Source: CALBPI01 sp038531945 (GTDB lineage Bacteria > Pseudomonadota > Gammaproteobacteria > Steroidobacterales > Woeseiaceae). Taken from it: a stretch of 64,000 nucleotides of DNA. The stretch's first letter is position 1. Every line of letters starts with the position of its first letter. The stretch covers positions 812,281 through 876,280 of the forward strand of contig JBCBBH010000003.1 in the NCBI GenBank assembly GCA_038531945.1. Direction: 5' to 3'. Positions 32,367-41,303 of this stretch are shown here, piece after piece. A program made the translations under genes and the position numbers. The notes below the pieces were generated by a model. That model did no database searches and had not been told where the DNA came from. It saw only the letters and a program-made list of their open reading frames with translations.

Positions 32367-34040
32367 TCAGGCGGACAACCGTTTGTATTTGATTCTGCTC
32401 GGTTTCACCGCGTCATCTCCTAAACGACGTTTTCGATCCTCGATGTAGTCCTCGAAGTTTCCTGCGAAGAACACCACCTCGCTATCGCCTTCGAAGGCAA
32501 GGATATGAGTGGCGATCCGATCCAGGAACCAGCGATCATGTGAGATCACGACCGCGGAGCCCGGGAACTCCAGCAAAGCCTGTTCGAGCGCGCGCAATGT
32601 CTCAACATCCAGATCGTTCGTCGGTTCGTCAAGCAGCAGCAGGTTGCCACCGGAGCGGAGTACTTTCGCTAGATGGACCCGGTTACGTTCGCCACCCGAC
32701 AACAAACCGATTTTTTTTTGTTGTTCCGATCCTCGGAAATTGAACCGTCCGACGTACGCGCGGGACGGAATCTCGTAGTTGCCAATGACGATATTGTCCT
32801 GCTCGTCGGAAATTTCCTCCCAGACGGTCTTGCTGTCGTCCAGCGAATCACGCGACTGGTCGACATAGGCGGCTTGCACCGTGCTTCCGAGTCGAATTTC
32901 GCCCGCGTCCGGTTCGTGTTGACCGGTGATCATCCGGAACATCGTGGTTTTGCCGGCGCCATTCGGACCGATGACGCCAACGATGCCGCCGGGAGGCAGC
33001 TGGAAGGACAGGTCATCGACCAGCAATTTGTCACCGAACGCTTTTTTGACTTTGTCCGCCTCGATCACGATGTCGCCCAGGCGTGGCCCCGGCGGGATAT
33101 AGATTTCGTTGGTTTCGCTGCGTTTTTGGTAGTCCTGCGACGACAGTTCCTCAAAGCGCTTGAGCCGGGCCTTAGCCTTGGCCTGGCGGCCCTTGGGATT
33201 GCTCCGCACCCACTCCAACTCCTCCTGCATAGCCTTTTGGCGCGCAGCTTCGGTGCGTTCTTCGGTTTCGAGGCGCGCCTGTTTTTGTTCCAGCCAGGAG
33301 CTGTAGTTGCCTTCCCACGGAATGCCGTGACCGCGATCGAGTTCCAGAATCCAGCCAGCGACGTTATCGAGAAAGTAGCGATCGTGAGTTACCGCAATGA
33401 CGGTGCCGGGGTATTCCTCGAGGAAACGCTCAAGCCAAGCCACAGACTCCGCATCGAGATGGTTGGTCGGTTCGTCGAGCAACAACATGTCCGGTTTGGA
33501 CAGCAACAGGCGGCATAGCGCCACACGACGTCGCTCGCCTCCTGAGAGCTGAGAGACATCGGCGTCCCAAGGCGGCAGGCGCAGCGCATCAGCGGCGATG
33601 TCCAGGGTCCTCTCGAGTTCCCAGCCGCCCGCGGCGTCGATTTTGTCCTGCAGTTTGCCTTGCTCGGCCAACAGGTCATTCATTTCGTCGTCGCTCATCG
33701 GCTCGGCGAATTTCATGCTGATTTCGTTAAAGCGATCCAGGAGTGCCTTGGTCTCGCCAACGCCTTCCTCAACGTTGCCGCGAACATCCTTATCAGGATC
33801 GAGTTCGGGTTCCTGTGGCAAATAGCCGATATTGATGCCGGGTTGCGGTCTCGCCTCACCATCGAACTCCTTGTCGACCCCGGCCATGATGCGCAACAAC
33901 GAGGACTTTCCGGAGCCGTTCAAACCGAGCACCCCAATTTTGGCTCCCGGAAAAAACGACAGTGAAATATCCCTCAAGATCTGTCTCTTGGGCGGAACCA
34001 CTTTCGAGACGCGGTTCATTGTGTAGATGTATTGCGCCAT
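32367..34040 (-). CDS. ettA: Energy-dependent translational throttle protein EttA (ABC-F ATPase)
   Basis: 557 residues from ATG 34040 (MAQYIYTMNRVSKVVPPKRQ). Two ABC domains without membrane helices: Walker A GLNGSGKSS and GPNGAGKTT, signatures LSGGERRRVAL and LSGGERNRVHL, Walker B MLLLDEPTNHLD and LLLLDEPTNDLD. The EttA arm lies in domain 1 (EPMSDDEMNDLLAEQGKLQD) and the charged linker is KQARLETEERTEAARQK. It binds the ribosomal E site and gates the first peptide bond by ATP level. The coding strand has nine A in a row (32711-32719), in frame as QQKKIG. Confidence 0.97.
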   Translation of the reverse strand: MAQYIYTMNRVSKVVPPKRQILRDISLSFFPGAKIGVLGLNGSGKSSLLRIMAGVDKEFDGEARPQPGINIGYLPQEPELDPDKDVRGNVEEGVGETKALLDRFNEISMKFAEPMSDDEMNDLLAEQGKLQDKIDAAGGWELERTLDIAADALRLPPWDADVSQLSGGERRRVALCRLLLSKPDMLLLDEPTNHLDAESVAWLERFLEEYPGTVIAVTHDRYFLDNVAGWILELDRGHGIPWEGNYSSWLEQKQARLETEERTEAARQKAMQEELEWVRSNPKGRQAKAKARLKRFEELSSQDYQKRSETNEIYIPPGPRLGDIVIEADKVKKAFGDKLLVDDLSFQLPPGGIVGVIGPNGAGKTTMFRMITGQHEPDAGEIRLGSTVQAAYVDQSRDSLDDSKTVWEEISDEQDNIVIGNYEIPSRAYVGRFNFRGSEQQKKIGLLSGGERNRVHLAKVLRSGGNLLLLDEPTNDLDVETLRALEQALLEFPGSAVVISHDRWFLDRIATHILAFEGDSEVVFFAGNFEDYIEDRKRRLGDDAVKPSRIKYKRLSA

Positions 34041-34185
34041 GCTGGCATCCTTCGGCGAGATCCTAGGCGCGCGATTATGCGTCCGCCATGGGGTATCCGG
34101 CAATCCGGCGGCTGCGCCGGACGAGGCCCTAAGGTACAATTTCGGGATCATTTTCACTGCGTCCACGCACTTGGAGAGCATCCCG

Positions 34186-35475
34186 ATGTTTGATGACACC
34201 TACACCATCGAAGGGTTCGACGATGAATTGGCAGCCGCAATGCAACGCGAGTCTGTGCGCCAGGAACAGCACATCGAGCTGATCGCCTCCGAGAACTACG
34301 CAAGCCCGCGCGTGCTGGCCGCGCAAGGTTCCGTGTTGACCAACAAGTATGCGGAGGGGTATCCGTCGAAGCGCTACTACGGTGGCTGCGAGCATGTCGA
34401 TGTCGCCGAGCAGTTGGCGATCGATCGCGCGTGTGAATTGTTCGGTGCCGACTATGCCAACGTTCAGCCCCATTCAGGCTCGCAGGCGAATGCCGCGGTG
34501 TATCTCGCGTTGCTCGAGGCCGGCGACACCATCCTCGGAATGAGCCTGTCGCACGGCGGTCATCTGACGCATGGCGCGAAAGTGAATTTCTCGGGCAAGC
34601 TGTTCAATGCCGTCCAGTACGGCGTCGATGATGACGGCCTGATCGATTACGACGAGGTTGCGCGCTTGGCCGAGGAGCACAAACCGAAGTTGTTGATCGG
34701 CGGGTTTTCGGCCTATTCACGTGTGGTCGACTGGGCGCGGCTGGCAGAGATCGCGAAATCCGTGGGTGCCTATTTCCATGTGGATATGGCGCATATCGCC
34801 GGGTTGGTCGCTGCCGGCGTGTATCCGTCACCGGTCCCACATGCCGATGTCGTGACCACCACCACGCACAAGACACTGCGCGGCCCACGCGGGGGCATGA
34901 TCCTGGCGCGCGCCAACGACGCGTTGACCAAGAAGTTCAATTCACTGGTCTTCCCGGGCACGCAGGGTGGTCCGCTGATGCATGTCATCGCGGCCAAAGC
35001 CGTGGCCTACAAGGAGGCGCTTGAGCCGGACTTCCGTAGCTATCAGGAACAAGTGGTTGCCAACGCGCGTTGCATGGCAAGCGCGCTGCAGGATCGCGGG
35101 TACAAGATTGTGTCGGGTGGAACGGACAACCACCTGTTCCTCGTCGATTTGATCGATAAGGGCATCACAGGAAAGGCGGCCGATCAGGCGCTGCATTCAG
35201 CCAACATCACCGTCAACATGAATACGGTGCCGAATGATCCCCGGTCACCGTTTGTGACCAGTGGTCTTCGTATGGGTACGCCCGCCATCACGACGCGCGG
35301 ATTCGGCGAGGCAGAATGCACGATGCTGGCAGGTTGGATCGCTGACATTCTCGACGACATCGAAGACGAAGTCTGTCAGACGCGCGTGCGCAATGAGGTT
35401 CTGGCCTTGTGTGAGCGATTCCCGGTATACGGCGATCCCGCCCGCGGCGCAGAAGCGAGACACTCCGGCGCCTGA
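34186..35475 (+). CDS. glyA: Serine hydroxymethyltransferase
   Basis: 429 residues from ATG 34186, with GGAGAG upstream. A PLP enzyme that interconverts serine and glycine, loading one-carbon units on THF. PLP lysine in VVTTTTHKTLRGPRGG; N-terminal IELIASENYASPRVLAAQGS; YYGGCEHVD. First gene of a plus-strand run of ten genes (34186-42611) with gaps of 0-40 bp. A TACAAT at 34135 in the divergent ettA/glyA gap could be the -10 box; no clear -35. Confidence 0.98.
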   Translation: MFDDTYTIEGFDDELAAAMQRESVRQEQHIELIASENYASPRVLAAQGSVLTNKYAEGYPSKRYYGGCEHVDVAEQLAIDRACELFGADYANVQPHSGSQANAAVYLALLEAGDTILGMSLSHGGHLTHGAKVNFSGKLFNAVQYGVDDDGLIDYDEVARLAEEHKPKLLIGGFSAYSRVVDWARLAEIAKSVGAYFHVDMAHIAGLVAAGVYPSPVPHADVVTTTTHKTLRGPRGGMILARANDALTKKFNSLVFPGTQGGPLMHVIAAKAVAYKEALEPDFRSYQEQVVANARCMASALQDRGYKIVSGGTDNHLFLVDLIDKGITGKAADQALHSANITVNMNTVPNDPRSPFVTSGLRMGTPAITTRGFGEAECTMLAGWIADILDDIEDEVCQTRVRNEVLALCERFPVYGDPARGAEARHSGA

Positions 35476-35477
35476 AG

Positions 35478-36008
35478 ATGCATTGCCCGTTCTGCGGCAA
35501 CGAGGAGACGAAAGTCATCGATTCGCGGTTGGCGGCTGATGGCGGCCAGGTGCGCCGTCGTCGTCAATGTCTGGCATGCCGCGAACGGTTCACGACGTTC
35601 GAGGCCGCAGCGCTCGTGATGCCGAGGGTTATCAAGAACAACGAGTCTCGACAGCCGTTCGACGATACGAAGTTGCGGTCCAGCATGACGCGCGCATTGG
35701 AAAAACGTCCGGTCCCCGCCGATGCGCTTGAGGCGGAAATCAGTCAGATTGAACACGAGCTGCAAACCATGGGTGAGCGCGAAGTCGAGTCTAGCTTGCT
35801 CGGGGAGATGGTCATGAACGCGCTGCGGCGACTGGATGATGTGGCCTACGTGCGCTACGCGTCGGTGTATCGCAGCTTCCAGGACGTCACGGAGTTCCAG
35901 GAAGAAATTCGACGGTTGGAGGCAATGTCGCGCGCTGACGATCGTGAACAAATGTCATTGCTTCCGGATGGACCCAAGTCGAAGTCGCCCGGTCCGCGCA
36001 ACCGCTGA
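35478..36008 (+). CDS. nrdR: Transcriptional repressor NrdR
   Basis: 176 residues. The zinc ribbon uses C3, C6, C31 and C34 (MHCPFCGNEETKVIDSRLAA; CLACRERFTTFE). The ATP-cone domain (~49-139) includes VIKNNESRQPFDDTKLRSSM. Senses ATP/dATP and represses ribonucleotide reductase operons. It has an unusually long, charged C-terminal tail after ~150. It starts 2 bp after the glyA stop, the common gammaproteobacterial order with ribD next. Confidence 0.97.
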   Translation: MHCPFCGNEETKVIDSRLAADGGQVRRRRQCLACRERFTTFEAAALVMPRVIKNNESRQPFDDTKLRSSMTRALEKRPVPADALEAEISQIEHELQTMGEREVESSLLGEMVMNALRRLDDVAYVRYASVYRSFQDVTEFQEEIRRLEAMSRADDREQMSLLPDGPKSKSPGPRNR

Positions 36009-36012
36009 CGCT

Positions 36013-37113
36013 ATGGCGGATTTTTCATCAACGGATCGACGGTACATGCGCCGTGCCCTCGAGCTGGCCGCGAACGGCATGAACACGACGACGCCGAATC
36101 CGGCCGTCGGATGCGTCATCGCTCGCGGTGAAACGATGATCGCAGAGGCCTTCCATCAGCGGGCGGGCGAGGCGCACGCAGAAGCGCTGGCATTGGCGCA
36201 GGCCGGCGACGCCGCGAGCGGCGCGACGGTTTATGTCACGCTGGAGCCCTGCACAGTCGATGGTCGCACCCCGCCTTGCGTCGATGCGTTGATTGCGGCG
36301 AACGTGTCCGAAGTCGTTTTTGCGATGGTCGATCCCAACCCCGCGGTCAGCGGAAAAGGTCAGCAGCAACTTGAAGCGGCCGGAATTCGCGTAATGTCAG
36401 GTTTGTTTGCCGATATCGCTGCATCAATGAACGAGGGGTACATCTCGCGGCAAACCGTGGGACGTCCGTTCGTGACCATGAAGTGGGCGCAGAGCCTGGA
36501 CGGGGCGAGCGCAATGTCGAGCGGCGAGAGTCAGTGGATTACTGGCGCGGAAGCCCGCCAAGACGCCCACAACCTTCGCGCTCGCGCGTGCGCGATTCTG
36601 ACCGGTGTGGGGACGGTGCTTTCGGATGACCCGGCATTGACGGCGCGTGCCGAGGGGGTGAGCCGGCAGCCCCTGCGAGTGATCGGGGATAGCCACTGGC
36701 GAACGCCTGTCGAAGCAAGGGTCCTCTCTGGCGACGGCGGTGCACTGGTCGTTGGCACTGGGCCGTGCGAAAATGACCAATTGCAGGAGCGTGCAACCTG
36801 TTGGTGTATGCCGGGAGATGCCGACGATCGGGTCGATCTCAAGGCATTGCTGAAGCGGTTGGCGGACGAAGGCATCAACGAATTGATGGTGGAGGCAGGC
36901 GCCACGCTCAACGGCGCTCTGCTGGACCGCGATTTGGTCGATCGAGTGGTCGTTTACGTTGCGCCGACGTTACTCGGCAGCGAAACGCAGCGTGCTGTTG
37001 TGACCCCGGGTTGGCAGGCGCTGGCCCACGGCAGGCATTTTTCGATGGAAGATATCAGAACGGTCGGTCAGGACCTGCGTTTGCAGATGATCCCGCGACG
37101 TTCGGCGGAATAA
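36013..37113 (+). CDS. ribD: Bifunctional pyrimidine deaminase/reductase RibD
   Basis: 366 residues from ATG 36013. Steps 2 and 3 of riboflavin synthesis. Deaminase domain (~1-145): zinc ligands HAE (GEAHAEALAL) and LEPCTVDGRTPPC. The usual SHHGRTPPC is TVDGRTPPC here, a change beside but not in the zinc ligands. Reductase domain (~150-366): PFVTMKWAQSLDGASA, SQWITGAEARQDAH, GINELMVEAGATLNGALL. 4 bp after nrdR. Confidence 0.97.
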   Translation: MADFSSTDRRYMRRALELAANGMNTTTPNPAVGCVIARGETMIAEAFHQRAGEAHAEALALAQAGDAASGATVYVTLEPCTVDGRTPPCVDALIAANVSEVVFAMVDPNPAVSGKGQQQLEAAGIRVMSGLFADIAASMNEGYISRQTVGRPFVTMKWAQSLDGASAMSSGESQWITGAEARQDAHNLRARACAILTGVGTVLSDDPALTARAEGVSRQPLRVIGDSHWRTPVEARVLSGDGGALVVGTGPCENDQLQERATCWCMPGDADDRVDLKALLKRLADEGINELMVEAGATLNGALLDRDLVDRVVVYVAPTLLGSETQRAVVTPGWQALAHGRHFSMEDIRTVGQDLRLQMIPRRSAE

Positions 37114-37114
37114 C

Positions 37115-37786
37115 ATGTTTACAGGAATCATTCTCGCAACAGGACAGGTCGCCTCGGTAACGCCGAGCGGCGGAGATGTCGTGATTCGGATCGATTGTCC
37201 AACGCTCAAGCCCGAACAATTCGCAGAAGGCGAGAGTATCGCTGTGTCGGGTGTGTGTCTGACCGCACTCGATATCGACGCCAGCGGCTTCTCCGCGGAC
37301 GTGTCGCGCGAAACGCTCGATGTCACCACTTTGGGAGACTGGCGGGCGGGGTCACGCGTGAATCTTGAGCCGTCACTGGCCATAGGCGATCGGTTGGGCG
37401 GTCACCTGGTAACCGGCCACACCGATGGTGTGGCGACCCTCGCGTCTCGCAGCGACGACGCACGCTCGATTCGACTGCGGTTTACCGCGCCGGAGACCCT
37501 GCTTCCGTTTATCGCGAAGAAGGGCTCAGTCGCCGTAGCGGGTGTCAGTTTGACCGTGAACGAGACGGATCAAACGGGTTTCGAGGTCAACATTATCCCG
37601 CACACTGCCAATGAGACAACACTCGGTGATCTTAAAATTGGTGACCGGGTCAATATTGAAGTCGACCTGATCGCGCGCTACGCGCAAAGGTTGATGGGAT
37701 TTGCACCGGATGCCGGCCTCACTGAGGCCTATCTGGTCGAGAGTGGTTTTTCGCGGTCCACGCGCCGCCAGGGAGAAAAGGGATGA
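37115..37786 (+). CDS. ribE: Riboflavin synthase alpha chain
   Basis: 223 residues. Two homologous lumazine-binding barrels: repeat 1 MFTGIILATGQVASVTP ... SIAVSGVCLTALDI, repeat 2 GDRLGGHLVTGHTDGVATLA ... GSVAVAGVSLTVNET. Dismutates two 6,7-dimethyl-8-ribityllumazine molecules to riboflavin as a trimer. The start lies 1 base after the ribD stop; the stop overlaps ribB by 4. Confidence 0.97.
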   Translation: MFTGIILATGQVASVTPSGGDVVIRIDCPTLKPEQFAEGESIAVSGVCLTALDIDASGFSADVSRETLDVTTLGDWRAGSRVNLEPSLAIGDRLGGHLVTGHTDGVATLASRSDDARSIRLRFTAPETLLPFIAKKGSVAVAGVSLTVNETDQTGFEVNIIPHTANETTLGDLKIGDRVNIEVDLIARYAQRLMGFAPDAGLTEAYLVESGFSRSTRRQGEKG

Positions 37787-38925
37787 GTCTTAGGCCCGTC
37801 GAAGATTCGAAGCATAATTTCGCGCCGATCGATGACATCCTCGACGCGCTGCGTGCGGGACAGATGGTCATCATGGTCGACGACGAAGACCGCGAGAATG
37901 AGGGCGACCTCATCATGCTCGCGAGCAAAGTCACTCCGGAAGCCATTAACTACATGGCTCGTTACGGTCGCGGTCTGATCTGTCTGACGCTGACACAGCA
38001 GCGATGCGAACGGCTACGGCTGCCGCTCATGGTGAGCGCAACCCACGCGCAGCACAGCACGAATTTCACGGTGTCTATCGAAGCCGCCGAGGGCATCACA
38101 ACAGGCATTTCGGCGCATGATCGGGCGCGCACGATTCAGGCGGCAGTCGATGCGAATGCACGACCCGGTGATCTCGTGCAGCCCGGGCACATATTTCCGG
38201 TCATGGCGCAGCCGGGTGGTGTGCTGGTTCGGGCGGGCCATACCGAAGCGGGTTGTGATCTAGCTCGGTTGGCGGGTGAATCCGAACCGGCGGCCGTCAT
38301 CGTCGAGGTGTTGAACGAAGACGGCAGCATGGCGCGGCGTCCGGATCTTGAGACCTTCGCCAACCAGCACGGTCTGCTCATGGGTACAATTGCCGATCTC
38401 ATTCGGTACCGACTCGAAAAAGAAGTGGCCGTAGAGCGAATCTACACGGTGCCGATCGAGACCCGCGAAGGCGAGTTCGATTTGCACGCCTATGAAGATC
38501 ACGTTAACCGGAACGTCCACCTCGCCTTGGTGCATGGTGATATCAAAGCAGCGGACGCACCTTTGGTGCGCGTACACGTAACCGATACGCTGGGCGATAT
38601 TGTCGGGGTCAACGATCGACGGCTCGGCTGGCCGATTCGCGATGCGATGGCGAGAGTCGTTGAGGCCGGTGCGGGTGTCGTTGTGGTTCTGAGATACCCC
38701 GAGGGACCACGTGAGCTGGTCGAGGGGTTGCGAATGCTGACCGAAAAGACGCGGCCCGCGCTCGAGGATATCGAGCCGGCAAATGAGTTACGCCAGTATG
38801 GTGTTGGTGCCCAAATACTGAGAGATATCGGTGTTCGTCGCATGCGGGTGTTGTCGGCGCCCGTGCAAATGCATGCGATTTCCGGGTTTGGTCTTGAGAT
38901 CATTGAATACATAGATGCCGGTTAA
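37783..38925 (+). CDS. ribB: 3,4-dihydroxy-2-butanone 4-phosphate synthase with degenerate RibA-like domain (RibBX type)
   Basis: 380 residues. The DHBP synthase domain (~10-215) is intact: MVDDEDRENEGDLIMLASKV, HTEAGCDLARL, and the metal/substrate Glu and His residues. It makes the four-carbon unit for lumazine. The C-terminal half follows the GTP cyclohydrolase II fold (VERIYTVPIETREGEFDLHA to the end) but lacks the zinc motif: where HSECLTGDVFGSLRCDCG is expected it reads HVTDTLGDIVGVNDRRLG, with no cysteine. GTP cyclohydrolase II activity is therefore unlikely, and a separate ribA is needed elsewhere. Confidence 0.93.
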   Translation: MSLRPVEDSKHNFAPIDDILDALRAGQMVIMVDDEDRENEGDLIMLASKVTPEAINYMARYGRGLICLTLTQQRCERLRLPLMVSATHAQHSTNFTVSIEAAEGITTGISAHDRARTIQAAVDANARPGDLVQPGHIFPVMAQPGGVLVRAGHTEAGCDLARLAGESEPAAVIVEVLNEDGSMARRPDLETFANQHGLLMGTIADLIRYRLEKEVAVERIYTVPIETREGEFDLHAYEDHVNRNVHLALVHGDIKAADAPLVRVHVTDTLGDIVGVNDRRLGWPIRDAMARVVEAGAGVVVVLRYPEGPRELVEGLRMLTEKTRPALEDIEPANELRQYGVGAQILRDIGVRRMRVLSAPVQMHAISGFGLEIIEYIDAG

Positions 38926-38951
38926 CTCGTCGAGGCGTCAGGAGAATCCTA

Positions 38952-39416
38952 GTGACAGTATTTGAAGGCAACCTCGTTGTGCGTGATGCGCGTTTTGCGA
39001 TCGTCGCATCCCGATTCAATGATTTCATTGTGTCCAGACTGTTGGACGGCGCGAAGGATGCGCTGGTTCGTTGTGGCGCGGATGAGGCAGCGATCGATGT
39101 CGCGTGGGTGCCAGGAGCCTGGGAGCTCCCGTTGGCTGCTGACAAGCTTGCCGCGAGGCGGCGCTACGATGCGATTATTGCGCTGGGTGCGGTCATCCGC
39201 GGTGCGACAGCGCACTTTGAATATGTCTCTGGCGGGGTTGCAAAAGGTCTGGCAAGCGCCGGCGAACGCGCGGGTTTGCCGGTGGTGTTTGGTGTCCTGA
39301 CGGTAGACAGCATTGAACAGGCGATTGAACGTGCCGGCAGCAAGGCCGGCAACAAGGGCGCGGAGGCGGCGATGACCGCCATTGAAATGGTTAACCTGTT
39401 GCGGTCGATCGACTAA
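38952..39416 (+). CDS. ribH: 6,7-dimethyl-8-ribityllumazine synthase
   Basis: 154 residues from GTG 38952, AGGAG 8 bases upstream. Condenses the RibB and RibD products to lumazine. Motifs: ARFAIVASRFNDFIVSRLLD, VPGAWELPLAADKL, ALGAVIRGATAHFEYVSGGV, PVVFGVLTVDSIEQAIERAG. It forms icosahedral or pentameric shells in the cytosol. Followed after 3 bp by nusB, a classic ribH-nusB pair. Confidence 0.97.
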   Translation: MTVFEGNLVVRDARFAIVASRFNDFIVSRLLDGAKDALVRCGADEAAIDVAWVPGAWELPLAADKLAARRRYDAIIALGAVIRGATAHFEYVSGGVAKGLASAGERAGLPVVFGVLTVDSIEQAIERAGSKAGNKGAEAAMTAIEMVNLLRSID

Positions 39417-39419
39417 GCG

Positions 39420-39869
39420 ATGACGTCTCAACCCAAATCCAATCGCGCTCGAAGCTTTGCCCGATCGCTCGCAATGCAGGCGCAGTACCAGCAGCAGCTC
39501 GATGATACTTCGCGGGCTCAGCTGCTGGCGCAGTTCTCTGAACGACGAGAATACGAGCGAGTTGACGCCGAATATTTCGAGATGCTGGTGAATGAATCCA
39601 TGCGTCTTCTGCCGGAGTTGCAGGAAGACATCACCGAATTCGCGGACCGTGATATCGAGCAGTTGGGTTTGGTCGAGATCGCCGTCCTGCGTATCGCGTT
39701 GACGGAAATGCGATCGCGGATCGATGTGCCATTCCGGGTCGTGATCAATGAAGCGGTTGATCTGACGCACAGGTTCGGTGCTGAGTCGGCGCACAAATAT
39801 GTCAATGCGGTGCTCGACCGCGCCGCGCAGAAACATCGAGCGGTTGAAGCGCGCGCAGCGCGATCCTGA
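39420..39869 (+). CDS. nusB: Transcription antitermination factor NusB
   Basis: 149 residues, all-helical. RARSFARSLAMQAQYQQQ, ADRDIEQLGLVEIAVLRIAL, VPFRVVINEAVDLTHRFGAE and SAHKYVNAVLDRAAQ match NusB. Binds NusE (S10) and boxA RNA to keep polymerase processive on rRNA operons. Its C-terminus is rich in Ala/Arg. Confidence 0.97.
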   Translation: MTSQPKSNRARSFARSLAMQAQYQQQLDDTSRAQLLAQFSERREYERVDAEYFEMLVNESMRLLPELQEDITEFADRDIEQLGLVEIAVLRIALTEMRSRIDVPFRVVINEAVDLTHRFGAESAHKYVNAVLDRAAQKHRAVEARAARS

Positions 39870-39889
39870 TTACCCGGCGGTCGACAATC

Positions 39890-40798
39890 TTGAGTGAGTT
39901 CGACCTCATCAGCCGCTACTTTTCCGGTTTCGATCGCGACGCGCTGGTAGGCGTCGGCGATGATGCTGCAGTGGTCAAACCAGGCCCAGACAAGCGTCTG
40001 GTGGTCGCCACCGATACGTTGATTGAAGGTGTGCATTTTCCTGCAGATACACCTGCAGACTCCGTGGGGTTTCGGGCGTTAGCCGTCAACCTCAGCGATC
40101 TGGCCGCAATGGGTGCAACGCCACGATGGTTCACGTTGGCTTTGACGCTTCCCGAAGAGAACACAATCTGGCTGGAGGGCTTCTCGCAGGCTCTGATCCG
40201 GCTTGCGGATCGCTTCGGTATCGGATTGATCGGTGGTGATACCACGCGCGGTCAGTTGTCGATCACGATCACGGCAATCGGGGAGGCCGACCAGGTGCTG
40301 ACTCGGTCGGGTGCGAAGCCCGGCGATAAATTATGGATCGGCGGTTACCCCGGTGAAGCGGCAGGTGGGTTGACATGCTGGGCAAGGCGGCACGAATCCA
40401 GCGCGGAGATCCAGAGGCTGGTCGAGCGGTTTCTGTACCCCGAGCCTCAGGTTTCTCTCGGGTATGATCTGAACCGGCGAGCGAACGCAGCGATTGACGT
40501 GTCGGATGGTCTCGTCGCCGATCTCGCCCATCTTTGTAGCGCAAGTCAGTGCGGTGCTGAAGTGGATCTCGATCATTTGCCGCTATCCGATGCGCTGCTG
40601 TCGGTGGTCGGTGGTGAGGGCGCCCAGTCTTTGGCGCTTTCCGGTGGAGATGATTATCTGCTTCTGTTCACCGCAAGACCGTCGGAGTCGTTCGAGTCGT
40701 GTTTTGTTATCGGCAAGATGACCGAAGCGCCGGAGATCGAGTTGCGGCAGGGTGGTGATGTGGTCACCTGGGACAAAGGCGGGTATCGACATTTCTGA
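39890..40798 (+). CDS. thiL: Thiamine-monophosphate kinase
   Basis: 302 residues from TTG 39890 (reads SEFDLISRYFSG, the standard ThiL start). Converts thiamine phosphate to the pyrophosphate cofactor with ATP. AIRS-like fold: GVGDDAAVV, DTLIEGVHFPADTPADSVGF, NLSDLAAMGATPRW, GGDTTRGQLSITITAIG, DVSDGLVADL. No upstream thiamine riboswitch is expected or seen here because the gene is mid-operon. Confidence 0.96.
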   Translation: MSEFDLISRYFSGFDRDALVGVGDDAAVVKPGPDKRLVVATDTLIEGVHFPADTPADSVGFRALAVNLSDLAAMGATPRWFTLALTLPEENTIWLEGFSQALIRLADRFGIGLIGGDTTRGQLSITITAIGEADQVLTRSGAKPGDKLWIGGYPGEAAGGLTCWARRHESSAEIQRLVERFLYPEPQVSLGYDLNRRANAAIDVSDGLVADLAHLCSASQCGAEVDLDHLPLSDALLSVVGGEGAQSLALSGGDDYLLLFTARPSESFESCFVIGKMTEAPEIELRQGGDVVTWDKGGYRHF

Positions 40799-41291
40799 TT
40801 CCAAAAAACATATTGCGCCACCGGCGAAGGTCGTTTTCGGAGATCCCGTTCACTTTCTTGCGTTCGGCGCAGGAGCAGGGTTATCGCCGAAAGCGCCCGG
40901 TACCGTCGGGAGCATTTGGGGTGTCGCACTCGCAGTCGCGACGGCTGGATGGGGGTGGCAATGGGAATTGTTGCTGGCTATTGCGATCGGTGTCGCGGGC
41001 GTGTGGATTTGCGGCGTCAGTGCCAAACGTCTGGGTGTCCACGACCATGGCGGGATTGTCTGGGATGAGATCGTCGGTGCGTACCTGATTTTCCTGCCTT
41101 TGCCTCGAACCTGGCCATGGCTGGTCGCCGGATTCGTGGTTTTTCGGATTTTGGATATTGTTAAGCCATGGCCGATAAGAGAACTGGATCACAGACTCCA
41201 TGGGGGTCTCGGAATTATGCTCGATGACGTTGTTGCCGCCCTGATTGGTGCGGTTTTTTTAGCAATGATTTCAGGGTGGTTAGCGCCCTGA
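40758..41291 (+). CDS. pgpA: Phosphatidylglycerophosphatase A
   Basis: About 177 residues. Removes the phosphate from phosphatidylglycerol phosphate in the inner membrane. PKAPGTVGSIWG, GVHDHGGIVWDEIVGAYL and KPWPIRELDHRLHGGLGIML, then DDVVAAL, are the PgpA acidic motifs; three to four TM segments. ATG 40758 is chosen; it overlaps thiL by 41 bases, and GTG 40752 is possible. The family-typical core begins about 28 residues in. Confidence 0.94.
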   Translation: MWSPGTKAGIDISDSKKHIAPPAKVVFGDPVHFLAFGAGAGLSPKAPGTVGSIWGVALAVATAGWGWQWELLLAIAIGVAGVWICGVSAKRLGVHDHGGIVWDEIVGAYLIFLPLPRTWPWLVAGFVVFRILDIVKPWPIRELDHRLHGGLGIMLDDVVAALIGAVFLAMISGWLAP

Positions 41292-41303
41292 GCTGAGGCG
41301 CAA

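Noticed and set aside
35950..36012. FMN riboswitch in front of the rib genes
   Set aside because: Gaps between nrdR, ribD, ribE, ribB and ribH are too short and show no RFN-element words.
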